From: Candidatus Syntropharchaeum butanivorans
GTDB taxonomy: Archaea > Halobacteriota > Syntropharchaeia > Syntropharchaeales > Syntropharchaeaceae
Reading direction: 5' to 3'
Assembly: GCA_001766825.1 (NCBI GenBank)
Contig: LYOR01000005.1
Location: 41,974-105,973, forward strand
Length of the DNA: 64,000 nucleotides
Position numbers and translations under genes: made by a program. The notes under the pieces were generated by a model, which worked only from the letters and a program-made list of their open reading frames with translations, ran no database searches and was not told the origin of the DNA. The number at the start of each line of letters is the position of its first letter. Position 1 is the stretch's first letter. Shown in pieces: positions 26,437 through 35,326 of the stretch.

Positions 26437-26997
26437 CTACCCGCTCCTTGCGATCTTATCAATGATCTCCTCTAAGTCGGTAAACTCATCTGCAGCCTCT
26501 ATAAGCTCCGGTGCGGTAGGACCTTTTCCCCTTCCCCAGTAGCTTATCACCTGAGTCCTTACGCCCTTCATACCCACTCTGTCTATCAGCTTTGTGAAAT
26601 CGCCATCACCCGAGATGAGAATCACCCTATCGACCTTATCTGCCAGATCAAACATGTCTATTGCTATATCCACATCAAAATCAGCCTTTTTCACAGGTTC
26701 TCCATCCTCGTTTATGAACGTCTTTATTGGCTTGGTTATCACCTTGTAGCCGTTTCTCCTGAGCCATGTGAGGAAGGGTTGTATCTTGCTTCTTTCTTCA
26801 GGTTCTGTCTCCTCTCCGATGTAGTAAAACGCACGAAGAAGGAATGCATCTTTTGAGAGGAAGTCAAGCAACTTCGCAAAGTCTACCTCTCTTCTGAGGT
26901 ATTCCATAGCCTGCTTTGCGAAGTTCCATCCATCTATGAAGATGGCAATCTTCTCAAACGGAGCTACGACCATTGACCTTTCTCCTGACACGCCCAA
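26437..26997 (-). CDS. NYN domain protein (LabA/DUF88-like putative RNase)
   Basis: 186 residues of the NYN branch of the PIN-fold nucleases. Acidic catalytic positions are in IAIFIDGWNFAK near residue 18, the DFDVDIAIDMFDLA stretch near 105 and VILISGDGDFTKLIDRVG near 128. These proteins are thought to cleave RNA, but most are uncharacterised. The GTG at 26997 follows GGGAGGATTGGGC; an ATG at 26973 after AGGAGAAAGG is an alternative start. It lies just upstream of the thioredoxin/CcdA genes with no clear functional tie. Confidence 0.82.
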   Translation of the reverse strand: MGVSGERSMVVAPFEKIAIFIDGWNFAKQAMEYLRREVDFAKLLDFLSKDAFLLRAFYYIGEETEPEERSKIQPFLTWLRRNGYKVITKPIKTFINEDGEPVKKADFDVDIAIDMFDLADKVDRVILISGDGDFTKLIDRVGMKGVRTQVISYWGRGKGPTAPELIEAADEFTDLEEIIDKIARSG

Positions 26998-27028
26998 TCC
27001 TCCCTTGAAGAGTTATCTTTTCCCCTAT

Positions 27029-27604
27029 TTATCTCCTGTGGTGTTGGCCCTGCCATTCCTTATATAGCTTATGCTCGATCCCCAGCACATCGAGGGCCTT
27101 ACCAACGATGAAATCGACAAGATCCTCGATCCTCTCAGGGAGATGATAGAACGCGGGTGAGGCCGGAATGACTATTCCTCCCGCCCTTGTGATCTTCAGC
27201 AGGTTTTCAAGATGTATATCACTTAAAGGGGCTTCTCTTGGAATGATGATGAGCTTTCTCCGCTCTTTAAGGGTTACATCGGCAGCACGAGTGATGAGAT
27301 TCCCTGAGATACCATTTGCGATCGAGGCTGCAGTCTTCATGCTGCATGGTGCGATGATCATACCATCGGTTCTGAAAGATCCACTTGCGATAGGCGCTGT
27401 AAGATCATTGTTCTCCCAGTAAGAAGACGCAAGCCCGATCATATCCTTATATGACCTCCCAAGCTCAAGCTCGATGAGCCTCCTTCCCATCTCTGAGATC
27501 ACAAGATGGACCTCAACATCTCTTTCTCTGAGGACTTCAAGGATCCTTACGCCGTATACAACCCCACTTGCACCTGTTATACCGAGAATAACCCTCAAAA
27601 TCAC
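27029..27604 (-). CDS. ubiX: Flavin prenyltransferase UbiX
   Basis: 191 residues. It makes prenylated FMN, the cofactor of UbiD-type decarboxylases, from FMN and dimethylallyl phosphate. The N-terminal ILGITGASGVVYG phosphate-binding loop, APCSMKTAASIANGISGNLITRAADVTLKERRKLII and the VIPASPAFYHLPERIEDLVDF region are diagnostic. No ubiD is in the window. The neighbour six bases upstream is an HTH regulator. The protein has the normal length and looks functional. Confidence 0.94.
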   Translation of the reverse strand: MILRVILGITGASGVVYGVRILEVLRERDVEVHLVISEMGRRLIELELGRSYKDMIGLASSYWENNDLTAPIASGSFRTDGMIIAPCSMKTAASIANGISGNLITRAADVTLKERRKLIIIPREAPLSDIHLENLLKITRAGGIVIPASPAFYHLPERIEDLVDFIVGKALDVLGIEHKLYKEWQGQHHRR

Positions 27605-27610
27605 CCTCTT

Positions 27611-27985
27611 CTACTCGATTAACTCCTTCAACAGGCGGATGTTCTCCATCGCCCTCTCGCACTCCTCTCGCTTCAGCTCCTCAAGATGTTCCACAATATC
27701 CTTAATCCCTACCGCAAGCCTGTACTCCTTTATCGGCCTCCCTTTCCCGCCCCGCTTTATTTCTCGCTCAAGAACCCACTTATTCTCGTGTAACTCACGC
27801 ATCGTGATGCTGACCTCGGGCTGTCGCAGATCTACTCCAATCTCTATATCCCTCGAGGTTGCACCCTCGACCTTTGAGAGAAAGACGATCACATTTGCGA
27901 TATTCTTCTTGACTCCAAGCTCAATAAGGATCTCTGCGATCTTGCGGTCTTTCTCGTCAAAGGCCGGTACCGGTCGCTCCCGCAT
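27611..27985 (-). CDS. HTH transcriptional regulator
   Basis: 124 residues. The central part (ATSRDIEIGVDLRQPEVSITMRELHENKWV) is a winged-helix DNA-binding domain like those of archaeal ArsR/MarR-type regulators, followed by a basic wing (KRGGKGRPIKEYRL) and a C-terminal coiled-coil-like helix (IVEHLEELKREECERAMENI) for dimerisation. It is encoded directly upstream of ubiX. Two 15-bp direct repeats lie between its start and TATA box, so autoregulation is likely (inference). The ligand or signal is unknown. Confidence 0.8.
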   Translation of the reverse strand: MRERPVPAFDEKDRKIAEILIELGVKKNIANVIVFLSKVEGATSRDIEIGVDLRQPEVSITMRELHENKWVLEREIKRGGKGRPIKEYRLAVGIKDIVEHLEELKREECERAMENIRLLKELIE

Positions 27986-27989
27986 GAAT

Positions 27990-28036
27990 ATACACCTTTT
28001 AATAATAGGTATCTAATACATCTTTTAATATTTAAA
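27990..28036 (-). promoter_or_regulatory. Two direct repeats and TATA box before the HTH gene
   Basis: ATACACCTTTTAATA (27990-28004) and ATACATCTTTTAATA (28016-28030) differ at one base and start 26 bp apart. The second merges with the TATA-like CTTTAAATATTAAAAG region. The pattern suits binding of a dimeric regulator, most simply the product of the adjacent gene. Confidence 0.5.
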
Positions 28037-28072
28037 GTATTCGAATGAGTTTTAAGCACCTGAGCATAAGAT

Positions 28073-28813
28073 TCATCCCTTTTTCTGATCCTCCTCCATC
28101 ACCTCCGCGCCCTCAATACTCCTTATCTCAACCCGTGGTACGTACTCAAGCAACACCCTTGCAAGCTTTCTGATCTCTTCAACAGGTGGAACCGGTTCTG
28201 TATAGCCCTTGAACTCTCTGTCGTAGGTAGGATTGCTGAGGAACTGATACAGCATCGCATCATCTGCACCTTTTATATCCCTCCCGATCGCACGGATCGT
28301 GGTATCATTTACATAGTCCGGTATCACCCGAATCCACGCTCTAAAGCTCTTTTCTCTCACAAGCTCAAGTGTCTTCTTGAGCTTCTCCAGATAAACCTCA
28401 GCCTTTTGGCGGGATAAGCCTATCAGCTCTGCATTTGCATCGATATCATCCAACGGAGCTTTTATCTCGATTACAAACCGGTCCACATCCTCAATCACAT
28501 CCCTTATCACATCCGGCTTGAGCCCATCAGTCTTGAGGGTGATCCTGTGTCCATCTTCTTTGAGCGAGTTCACAAGCTCAACTATCCCCTTCTGGATCGT
28601 TGGCTCTGCCCCTCCGAGCGTAACCTGACCCCTCTCCCCCTTAAAGATCTCTCTGATTCGCTCAAGGATCTCGTTCATACTCATCTTCTCGGCCTTATCT
28701 TTCTCTGTTATATGAACACAGTATGGGCATCTCAGGTTGCACCCAAAAAACTCAAGACGTACGAGCTTTTTGCCATCTCTGGATCTAACCTCTTCAATAC
28801 CTGTGATCCGCAT
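28073..28813 (-). CDS. Radical SAM activase-like protein
   Basis: 246 residues. The canonical C-x3-C-x2-C motif is in FFGCNLRCPYCVHIT near residue 25, and TLGGAEPTIQKG near 75 is the GGE-like SAM-binding motif. Layout and length resemble the archaeal proteins annotated as pyruvate formate-lyase activating enzyme-like or anaerobic ribonucleotide reductase activase-like. Its substrate is unknown; no glycyl-radical enzyme is in the window. It has a TATA box at 28846-28856 and GAGGTGAGATAG before the ATG. Confidence 0.82.
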   Translation of the reverse strand: MRITGIEEVRSRDGKKLVRLEFFGCNLRCPYCVHITEKDKAEKMSMNEILERIREIFKGERGQVTLGGAEPTIQKGIVELVNSLKEDGHRITLKTDGLKPDVIRDVIEDVDRFVIEIKAPLDDIDANAELIGLSRQKAEVYLEKLKKTLELVREKSFRAWIRVIPDYVNDTTIRAIGRDIKGADDAMLYQFLSNPTYDREFKGYTEPVPPVEEIRKLARVLLEYVPRVEIRSIEGAEVMEEDQKKG

Positions 28814-28845
28814 CTATCTCACCTCTTCACGTGGTTCTATCATGG

Positions 28846-28856
28846 TTCTATATACC
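28846..28856 (-). promoter_or_regulatory. TATA box of the radical SAM gene at 28073
   Basis: GGTATATAGAA on the minus strand lies about 38 bases before the ATG at 28813. Confidence 0.45.
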
Positions 28857-28900
28857 TCTTCTCTGCCTGAGGACTTCTGGTGATCTCATAAGGGGAGGAA

Positions 28901-28910
28901 ACTTTAAATA
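28901..28910 (+). promoter_or_regulatory. TATA box of the S24e-S27ae operon
   Basis: ACTTTAAATA, preceded by the purine-rich GGGGAGGAA (BRE-like), lies 40 bases before the S24e ATG. Confidence 0.6.
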
Positions 28911-28944
28911 ACCCCTGATCCTCCATTACCTTAGGAGATGGAAG

Positions 28945-29241
28945 ATGAAGGCAGAGATCGTCAAGGATGTATTCAATCCCTTATTGAAGAGGCGAGAGAT
29001 TAACTTCAGGCTCATCTTCGATGGAGCACAACCATCCAGGGATGAGACAAAGAGGGTGCTCAGTGCAACTTTTGATCTTGATCCTGATCTTCTCATAATC
29101 GAGCGTATGAGGGCAGAGTTCGGGAAGAGAGAGGCGACAGGGTACGCAAAGGTGTATGAGACGAAAGATGCATTGCTCACAACCGAGCGGAAGCACATAC
29201 TGAGGAGAAACAACCAGATAACAGAGGAGAAGGAGGTGTGA
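28945..29241 (+). CDS. rps24e: 30S ribosomal protein S24e
   Basis: 98 residues. [21 protein letters not shown] at the start and the central [22 protein letters not shown] are characteristic of archaeal S24e, a small-subunit protein shared with eukaryotes. GGAGATGGAAG precedes the ATG. Directly followed by S27ae, the usual euryarchaeal pair. Confidence 0.95.
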   Translation: MKAEIVKDVFNPLLKRREINFRLIFDGAQPSRDETKRVLSATFDLDPDLLIIERMRAEFGKREATGYAKVYETKDALLTTERKHILRRNNQITEEKEV

Positions 29242-29243
29242 TC

Positions 29244-29393
29244 GTGGGGATACATGAGTTTTACTCGATCACTGAGAAAGGTGTCAAGCGTATGAGAGAG
29301 ACGTGCCCCAGATGTGGTCCAGGAGTATTTTTAGCAGAGCATATAAATCGGAAGACCTGCGGAAAGTGTGGTTACACCGAGTTTAAGCGATAA
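29244..29393 (+). CDS. rps27ae: 30S ribosomal protein S27ae
   Basis: 49 residues, a four-cysteine zinc ribbon: [14 protein letters not shown] near residue 20 and [13 protein letters not shown] at the end. The start is taken at the GTG at 29244, which has AGGAGGTGTG at good spacing; a GTG at 29238 also exists. It immediately follows S24e. Confidence 0.9.
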   Translation: MGIHEFYSITEKGVKRMRETCPRCGPGVFLAEHINRKTCGKCGYTEFKR

Positions 29394-29401
29394 ATTAGCT
29401 G

Positions 29402-30313
29402 ATGAGAGATAAGGATGATGTTCTGATTTTCATACCAACGCTGAACGAGGCGGATTCAATCGCCTCTCTCATCAAAGAATTCAGAGAAGCCGGGTTTGAC
29501 AGGATTCTTGTCATCGATGGAGGGAGTACGGATGGTACCCGGGAGATTGCGGCAGGAGAGGGGGCAGAGGTAATCCTGCAGCAGGGCAAAGGGAAGGGTA
29601 TGGCAGTCCGGCAGGCATTTGAGCTTGCAGATTCTGATATTCTTGTTATGGTTGATGGAGACGGGACGTATCTGGCAGCAGACGCTCCCAGACTGATTGA
29701 GCCGATCAGGTCAGATAAAGCCGATCACGTGATCGGGAACCGATTCAAGGGGTATGAAAAGGGTGCATTTTCAAGGCTTAACCTCGTAGGTAATCAGATC
29801 CTGAACAGGATATTTGGTATGCTCTACGGTGTATGGCTCGAGGATATACTATCGGGATATCGTGCGTTCTCAAGGCGAGCCTACAGCTCGTTTGATCTGA
29901 GGGAGAAAGGTTTTGGGATTGAGGCAGAGATCACGGCAGAGACGATCAAGAAGGATCTGAAAATCATCGAGGTTCCGATCACATACAGGACGAGATCCGG
30001 CAGATCGAAGCTTAAACCGGTGCGAGATGGTATCAGAATTGGGTTTACAATCTATAAACTCCTCAGGACATACAAACCTTTCTTCTACTTCGGTCTGATC
30101 GGTGCGTTATTCCTCTTGATCGGGCTTGCATCTGGTGCCTATGTCGTATGGGAGTGGATGAAGACGCCCAGGGTTGAGCACACACTCTTAACGATCTTCA
30201 CAACACTCATGATCTTAACAGGTGTTCAGATCATCATATTTGGCGTGTTAAGTGATCTCATCCTTCTCCTGCATAAAGAGGTAATGGGGTCGATTAAAGG
30301 TGGTAGAGAATAA
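29402..30313 (+). CDS. aglJ: GT2 glycosyltransferase, AglJ-like (N-glycan assembly)
   Basis: 303 residues. An N-terminal GT-A domain ([36 protein letters not shown] with a DxD-like metal site, and [14 protein letters not shown]) is followed by two C-terminal membrane segments ([19 protein letters not shown] and a second near 270). This layout matches AglJ, which adds the first sugar to dolichyl phosphate for S-layer N-glycosylation. The 3' end overlaps hisI by 14 bases. Other dolichol-phosphate glycosyltransferases of similar layout are possible. Confidence 0.82.
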   Translation: MRDKDDVLIFIPTLNEADSIASLIKEFREAGFDRILVIDGGSTDGTREIAAGEGAEVILQQGKGKGMAVRQAFELADSDILVMVDGDGTYLAADAPRLIEPIRSDKADHVIGNRFKGYEKGAFSRLNLVGNQILNRIFGMLYGVWLEDILSGYRAFSRRAYSSFDLREKGFGIEAEITAETIKKDLKIIEVPITYRTRSGRSKLKPVRDGIRIGFTIYKLLRTYKPFFYFGLIGALFLLIGLASGAYVVWEWMKTPRVEHTLLTIFTTLMILTGVQIIIFGVLSDLILLLHKEVMGSIKGGRE

Positions 30314-30677
30314 CAGTGTCACGGTTTCGCTGAAGTATGATGACAACGGGTTGATCCCTGTCGTGGCACAGGATTATCGAACAGGCGAGGTACTGATGCT
30401 TGCGTATATGAATGAGGAAGCCTTAAAGGCAACCCTCTCAACAGGGATTGTCCACTACTGGAGCCGAAGCAGAAGGAAGCTATGGAAGAAAGGAGAGAGT
30501 TCGGGGCATCTTCAGCTTTTAAAAGAGGTGCTTGTGGACTGTGACGGTGACACGCTCCTGGTTAAGGTGGAACAGCGTGGGGGCGCGTGCCATACCGGGT
30601 ACAGATCCTGCTTTTACAGGACGATTAATGGGAAAATAACGCAAAAACGTCTCTTTGACCCTGATGAGGTCTACTGA
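30300..30677 (+). CDS. hisI: Phosphoribosyl-AMP cyclohydrolase
   Basis: 125 residues, the stand-alone archaeal form. It opens the adenine ring of phosphoribosyl-AMP in histidine synthesis. Visible are [20 protein letters not shown], the metal-binding DCDGD, and zinc-ligand cysteines in [13 protein letters not shown]. The GTG start overlaps the aglJ-like gene; its end overlaps the ABCE1 start by one base. No other his genes are near. Confidence 0.94.
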   Translation: MVENNSVTVSLKYDDNGLIPVVAQDYRTGEVLMLAYMNEEALKATLSTGIVHYWSRSRRKLWKKGESSGHLQLLKEVLVDCDGDTLLVKVEQRGGACHTGYRSCFYRTINGKITQKRLFDPDEVY

Positions 30678-32449
30678 TGGGAGGAAGGATCGCTGTTTTA
30701 AAGCGGGATAGATGCCATCCGAAAAGATGTTCAAAGGAGTGTTTTCGGTTCTGTCCGATGGTCAGGACCGGTGATGAGACGATCACATTTGGAGAAGATG
30801 GTAAACCCATCATTTCAGAGATCTTATGCGAAGGTTGTGGGATCTGTGTTAAGCGATGCCCATTCAAGGCGATAATGATTCTGGGCATCCCTACAGAGCT
30901 TGAGGAAGAGGGGACACACAGATACGGACCTAACGGATTCATCCTATATGGGCTTCCTGTTCCACGAGAGGGGAGGGTCACAGGGCTTCTTGGTCCAAAC
31001 GGTACGGGCAAGAGTACAGTGATCCGGATACTCTCTGGTGAGATTGTTCCAAACCTTGGACGGGGCGAGGATGTATCCTGGGAGGATGTCCTGAAGCGTT
31101 ATGCAGGCTCAGAGCTTCATGACTACTTCAAGAGGTTGAGAGATGGTGAGCTGAGATGTGCGACAAAGCCACAGTACGTTGATGCAATCCCCAGGGTCTT
31201 CAGTGGAAGGGTTGGGGCACTTCTTGAACGAACCGATGAGAAGGGGTTAATGAATGAATATGCATCAATTCTTGGGATTGATAAGATACTTGACCGTGAA
31301 ATCGGAACGTTGAGTGGTGGTGAGCTTCAACGGGTTGCGTTAACCGCCTGTATATCGAGGGATGCTGATATCTACTTCCTCGATGAGGTTACACCATACC
31401 TCGACATCCACCAGCGGATAAACGTGAAAAACCTTATCCAGCAGCTTGCTGAGACCTCAACGGTCTTTCTCGTGGAGCACGATCTCGCGATACTCGACTC
31501 GATGGCAGATGTGATACACATCGCCTACGGTGTCCCCTCTGCCTATGGTGTTATCACACAGCCTAAGGGGGTGCGTATCGGGATAAATGAGTATCTGAAC
31601 GGACATCTCGTCAAGGAGAATATCAGGATAAGGGATAAGCCAATCGTCTTTGAGACGCACCTTCCAAGGGAGGATCTCGGTGGGAACAGGTTCATTGAGT
31701 ATGGTGGGTTTGAGGTCAGGTATGATGGCTTCAGGTTAGAGGCTGATGGCGGCACACTTTATGAGGGAGAGGTGATGGGAATCGTGGGCGAGAACTCGAT
31801 CGGGAAGAGCACATTCGTCAAGGTACTTGCAGGCGTGATATCTCCAGATCGAGGAGATCCTGGTGTTGATATAAGGATCTCATACAAGCCGCAGTACATC
31901 AGGGCAGAGGAGGAGATCACGGTCCGTGAACTTCTCGCCTCTTTAACCGATGAGATTGAGACACCGTATTACAGGAACGAGATCCTGAGACCACTGCAAC
32001 TTGAGGATATACTCGACTCAAGCCTCACATCGCTAAGTGGGGGAGAGCTTCAGCGCACCGCGATAGCCGCTACATTGACGAGAGATGCAGATCTGTACAT
32101 CTTCGATGAGCCATCTGCACATCTTGATGTTGAGCAGCGGATGCAGGCAACCAGGGTTATGAGGAGATTTGTTGAGAACAACAGCCTCTCTGCGATGGTG
32201 GTTGATCACGACATCTACATGATCGATCTTTTAAGCGACCGTCTCCTCGTCTTTGAGGGTGAGCCAGGGGTGTGGGGGCGAGCTAAGGGTCCTTTTTCCA
32301 TGCGGGATGGCATGAATCGGTTCCTCAGGATGATAGACACGACATTCAGGCGGGATGAGAGCGGGAGGCCCAGAATAAATAAGCCAGACTCGAAGCTTGA
32401 CCGTGAGCAGAAGGCGAGAGGGGAGTACTATTATCCAGTGGAGGGGTGA
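30677..32449 (+). CDS. Ribosome recycling ATPase ABCE1 (Rli1)
   Basis: 590 residues. The N-terminal region holds two Fe4S4 clusters (CHPKRCSKECFRFCP and CEGCGICVKRCPFKA). Two ABC ATPase domains follow: GPNGTGKSTVI with LSGGELQRVAL, and GENSIGKSTFVKVL with LSGGELQRTAI, plus the C-terminal hinge. The protein splits terminated ribosomes in archaea and eukaryotes and is essential. All motifs are intact. It shares one base with hisI and ends one base before the convergent ruvB stop. Confidence 0.96.
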   Translation: MGGRIAVLKRDRCHPKRCSKECFRFCPMVRTGDETITFGEDGKPIISEILCEGCGICVKRCPFKAIMILGIPTELEEEGTHRYGPNGFILYGLPVPREGRVTGLLGPNGTGKSTVIRILSGEIVPNLGRGEDVSWEDVLKRYAGSELHDYFKRLRDGELRCATKPQYVDAIPRVFSGRVGALLERTDEKGLMNEYASILGIDKILDREIGTLSGGELQRVALTACISRDADIYFLDEVTPYLDIHQRINVKNLIQQLAETSTVFLVEHDLAILDSMADVIHIAYGVPSAYGVITQPKGVRIGINEYLNGHLVKENIRIRDKPIVFETHLPREDLGGNRFIEYGGFEVRYDGFRLEADGGTLYEGEVMGIVGENSIGKSTFVKVLAGVISPDRGDPGVDIRISYKPQYIRAEEEITVRELLASLTDEIETPYYRNEILRPLQLEDILDSSLTSLSGGELQRTAIAATLTRDADLYIFDEPSAHLDVEQRMQATRVMRRFVENNSLSAMVVDHDIYMIDLLSDRLLVFEGEPGVWGRAKGPFSMRDGMNRFLRMIDTTFRRDESGRPRINKPDSKLDREQKARGEYYYPVEG

Positions 32450-32450
32450 G

Positions 32451-33449
32451 CTAAAAGAGTGTGCGGATACCTCTGTACCATCGTCTCGCGATCTGGGTCG
32501 CAACTCTCCCCCTGGGTGTTCGCTTGATAAAGCCCTGCTGGACAAGGTAAGGCTCATAGACATCCTCAATCGTGTTTGAATCCTCACCTATCGCGGATGC
32601 AATCGTATCAAGCCCGACCGGTCCACCGTTGAACTTATCTATGATCGTTGAAAGGATCAGGCGATCCATCTCATCAAATCCCATCTCATCTACTCCGAGC
32701 ATCACAAGGGCCGTATCAGCGATCTCTGATGTGATGATACCCTCTCCTTTGACCTCTGCAAAGTCTCTGACCCGTTTCAAGAGGCGTAGAGCAATTCTTG
32801 GGGTGCCTCTCGATCGCTTTGCGATCTCATACGCCCCATCAGGTTTTATCCTGATCCCAAGCTTATCTGATGCATTCTCTATAATCTGCTGAAGCTCATG
32901 GGGGGTGTAGAACTCCATCCTCGATATGAACCCGAACCGGTCTCGCAGAGGTGATGAAAGCAGCCCTGCTCTTGTTGTTGCACCTATTAACGTGAAACGG
33001 GGCGTATTTATCTTTATCGAGCGAGCTCCCGGGCCTTTTCCGATGATTATATCGAGCTTGAACTCCTCCATCGCGGGATAGAGGATCTCCTCAACCGCAG
33101 GATTTAACCTGTGGATCTCGTCAATGAAGAGGATATCCCCATCCGAGAGGTTTGTTATGATCGCTGCCAGATCTCCTGCTCTCTCAAGCACAGGCCCACT
33201 TGTTGAGAGGATGTTAACCCCCATTTCCTCTGCCACAATCCGTGCAAGTGTCGTCTTTCCAAGACCGGGTGGGCCATGGAAGAGTACATGATCAAGCACA
33301 CCCCCTCTTCGCCTTGCAGCCTCAATGAATATCCTGAGCTGCTTCTTGATATTCTCCTGACCCACGAAATCGGATAAACTACCAGGTCTGATATCACCGA
33401 TCCCTGCCTCGTCTTCTGCCTTTGCAGGGGAAATGATGCGCTCACTCAT
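32451..33449 (-). CDS. ruvB: Holliday junction branch-migration ATPase RuvB
   Basis: 332 residues, colinear with bacterial RuvB. The Walker [16 protein letters not shown], Walker [10 protein letters not shown], sensor-1 [10 protein letters not shown], arginine finger region LRDRFG and the C-terminal winged helix ([29 protein letters not shown] with RTPRGR) are complete. RuvB drives branch migration with RuvA in bacteria; archaea normally use other enzymes. It looks like an ancient transfer from bacteria. No ruvA or ruvC is in this window, so its partner is unknown. Confidence 0.95.
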   Translation of the reverse strand: MSERIISPAKAEDEAGIGDIRPGSLSDFVGQENIKKQLRIFIEAARRRGGVLDHVLFHGPPGLGKTTLARIVAEEMGVNILSTSGPVLERAGDLAAIITNLSDGDILFIDEIHRLNPAVEEILYPAMEEFKLDIIIGKGPGARSIKINTPRFTLIGATTRAGLLSSPLRDRFGFISRMEFYTPHELQQIIENASDKLGIRIKPDGAYEIAKRSRGTPRIALRLLKRVRDFAEVKGEGIITSEIADTALVMLGVDEMGFDEMDRLILSTIIDKFNGGPVGLDTIASAIGEDSNTIEDVYEPYLVQQGFIKRTPRGRVATQIARRWYRGIRTLF

Positions 33450-33523
33450 TCATCCCACTTACGATACTCTCTCCTATTCATAGATAAAGGTAATCTTTCG
33501 GTATTCTCTGGGAGTTAAGAAAG

Positions 33524-33625
33524 GTGGAGGTGAAAAAGGCAGAAAACCTTAAAGAACCCCTCAAGTTAGATGATCCCATCGAGATTGCAGGATTCAACCG
33601 ATACAGAGGAGGTGAGAGTGAATGA
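33524..33625 (+). CDS. Possible 33-residue ORF coupled to the NifU-like gene
   Basis: A GTG at 33524 opens a short frame (EVKKAENLKEPLKLDDPIEI, ending GGESE) whose TGA overlaps the ATG of the next gene in an ATGA pattern. It may be a short leader peptide or a remnant of an N-terminal domain. There is no homology evidence. The TATA-like CCTTAAAG near 33547 lies inside it, which argues that transcription may start downstream and that the ORF is fortuitous. Confidence 0.25.
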   Translation: MEVKKAENLKEPLKLDDPIEIAGFNRYRGGESE

Positions 33626-33843
33626 GAGAGAAGGTCGAGGCGGTCATAAAGCAGATCAGGCCATTTCTTCAGGCAGAGGGCGGAGACGTCGAGCTTGTGG
33701 ATGTTGATGAGAAGGGTGTTGTGAAGGTCAGGCTCCAGGGAGCATGTGCCGGGTGCATCTTCTCACAGATGACCCTTGCAAATGTTATCGAGCAGCGGAT
33801 AAGGGAGGCTGTGCCTGAGATCGACCATGTGGAGGCTGTCTGA
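33622..33843 (+). CDS. NifU C-terminal (Nfu) domain Fe-S carrier
   Basis: 73 residues consisting only of the Nfu domain: RPFLQAEGGDVELVDVD and the cluster-binding CAGC in LQGACAGCIFSQMT. It carries or delivers Fe4S4 clusters to target proteins. GAGGAGGTGAGAGTGA precedes the ATG. It shares one base with the SufC gene start, forming a three-gene Fe-S assembly operon with SufC- and SufB-like proteins. Confidence 0.92.
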   Translation: MREKVEAVIKQIRPFLQAEGGDVELVDVDEKGVVKVRLQGACAGCIFSQMTLANVIEQRIREAVPEIDHVEAV

Positions 33844-34595
33844 TGCTTGAGATACAGAACCTCTCTGTTGATGTTGGGGGAAAGCGTATCCTCAATGATC
33901 TCAACCTCCACATCGGGGATGGAGAGGTTCATGTTCTCTTCGGTGCAAATGGATCCGGGAAGACGACGCTGTTTATGACAATCCTCGGGTTCCCGGACTA
34001 CAGGGTTGTTGAGGGCAGGATATACTTCAGGGGTATCGATATAACCGGGCTTGATACCACCGAGCGGGTCAGGCTCGGTATGGGCGTATCCTTCCAGCAC
34101 CCACCTGAGATCCGGGGTGTCAAGCTCCGGGAGGTTGTAGGGCTTTTGCTTGCAAGAAGCGGTGGCGGAGATCCACTCCTGCTTGCCCGGCGGCTCAACC
34201 TCTCGGAGGAGTTTCTCGAGCGGGATCTGAACCTTGGATTTTCAGGGGGAGAGGTAAAGCGCTCCGAGATACTCCAGCTTCTTGCACAGAACCCGGAGTT
34301 TTACATGTTCGATGAGCCTGATTCCGGTGTTGATCTTGAGAATGTTGAGCTTATCGGCAGGGTAATGAGTGAGATGTTAGAGAGGGATAAGAGACCGAGT
34401 GAGAGGAGAAAGTCTGCCCTCATCATCACGCACATCGGATACATCTTGAACTACATAAAGGCAGACAGGGCCCATGTGATGCTTGATGGCAGGATCGCAT
34501 GCTCAGGTATGCCTGATGAGATATACAACCACATCCTGAAGGAGGGGTTTGAGGAGTGTGTGAGAAGGTGTGGAGGGGATAGATGTGAGAGGTGA
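33843..34595 (+). CDS. sufC: Fe-S assembly ATPase SufC
   Basis: 250 residues. An ABC ATPase of the SufC type: Walker A FGANGSGKTTLFMTILG, the family-specific GMGVSFQHPPEIRGVKL, signature LGFSGGEVKRSEILQ and Walker B FYMFDEPDSGVDLENV. It powers the SufB scaffold during cluster assembly; archaea use a SufBC-only core. It overlaps both neighbours, so NifU-SufC-SufB are translationally coupled. Confidence 0.93.
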   Translation: MLEIQNLSVDVGGKRILNDLNLHIGDGEVHVLFGANGSGKTTLFMTILGFPDYRVVEGRIYFRGIDITGLDTTERVRLGMGVSFQHPPEIRGVKLREVVGLLLARSGGGDPLLLARRLNLSEEFLERDLNLGFSGGEVKRSEILQLLAQNPEFYMFDEPDSGVDLENVELIGRVMSEMLERDKRPSERRKSALIITHIGYILNYIKADRAHVMLDGRIACSGMPDEIYNHILKEGFEECVRRCGGDRCER

Positions 34596-35319
34596 AGAGG
34601 AGATCGAGATCGAGTCCTTCGATCTTGAGGGAGGTGAGCATGACCCGATATCCGGGCTTGATGAGCTGAGTGAGTATGAAAAGGAGCTTCTTGCAGCAGG
34701 GATAGACCCGCAGGAGCGGGAGCGTTCAGGATCATTCTTACAGCAGGATCACTCGGTGGTACTTGCAAGGTCACTTCTCCCGGGGCTTGAGGTCATGGGT
34801 ACAGATGACGCCCTGAGAAGGTACCCATGGCTTGAGGACTACAGCTGGAAGCTTATTCCAAGGGACAGGGACCGCTTCACCCGGGAGGTCGCAGAGCGAC
34901 CGACCCACGGGTATTTCATAAGGGCTGAGAGGGATGCAAGGATCACACTCCCCCTCCAGTCATGCCTCTTCATATCAAAGGATAAGATCAGGCAGAATGT
35001 TCACAACATCATAATCGCTGAGGAGAACTCAGAGCTTCATATAATAACAGGATGCACGGTCTCACACCGCGTAAGCTCAGCTCTGCATCTCGGAATATCA
35101 GAGTTTTATGTGAAACCTGGGGCAAAGATCACATTCACGATGGTTCACAACTGGGCAGGTGGGGTGGATGTGAGGCCAAGAAGCGCGGTCCTCGTTGAGG
35201 ATGGGGGTGTCGGTATGATCATCCGTGGATTCCTGAGCCTTGAGATAAAGGGACTTCCTGAAGGTTTAGCCCGTGAGACGAAGCGCATGTTCGATATGAC
35301 GCTTGAGAAGGTGATGTAG
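34585..35319 (+). CDS. sufB: SufB-like Fe-S scaffold, apparently internally shortened
   Basis: 244 residues from the GTG at 34585 (after GGAGGGGAT; a GTG at 34570 is an alternative). It begins like archaeal SufB (LDELSEYEKELLAAGI, SFLQQDHSVVL) and includes the central HIITGCTVSHRVSSALHLGI and ITFTMVHNWAGG. After VLVEDGG it goes directly to GMIIRGFLSLEIKGLP, which matches the extreme SufB C-terminus. Minimal archaeal SufB proteins are near 316 residues, so about 70-150 residues of the beta-helix core seem missing. The remaining frame is intact. It could be a real variant or a deletion. Confidence 0.75.
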   Translation: MRGEEEIEIESFDLEGGEHDPISGLDELSEYEKELLAAGIDPQERERSGSFLQQDHSVVLARSLLPGLEVMGTDDALRRYPWLEDYSWKLIPRDRDRFTREVAERPTHGYFIRAERDARITLPLQSCLFISKDKIRQNVHNIIIAEENSELHIITGCTVSHRVSSALHLGISEFYVKPGAKITFTMVHNWAGGVDVRPRSAVLVEDGGVGMIIRGFLSLEIKGLPEGLARETKRMFDMTLEKVM

Positions 35320-35326
35320 ATCTCAA

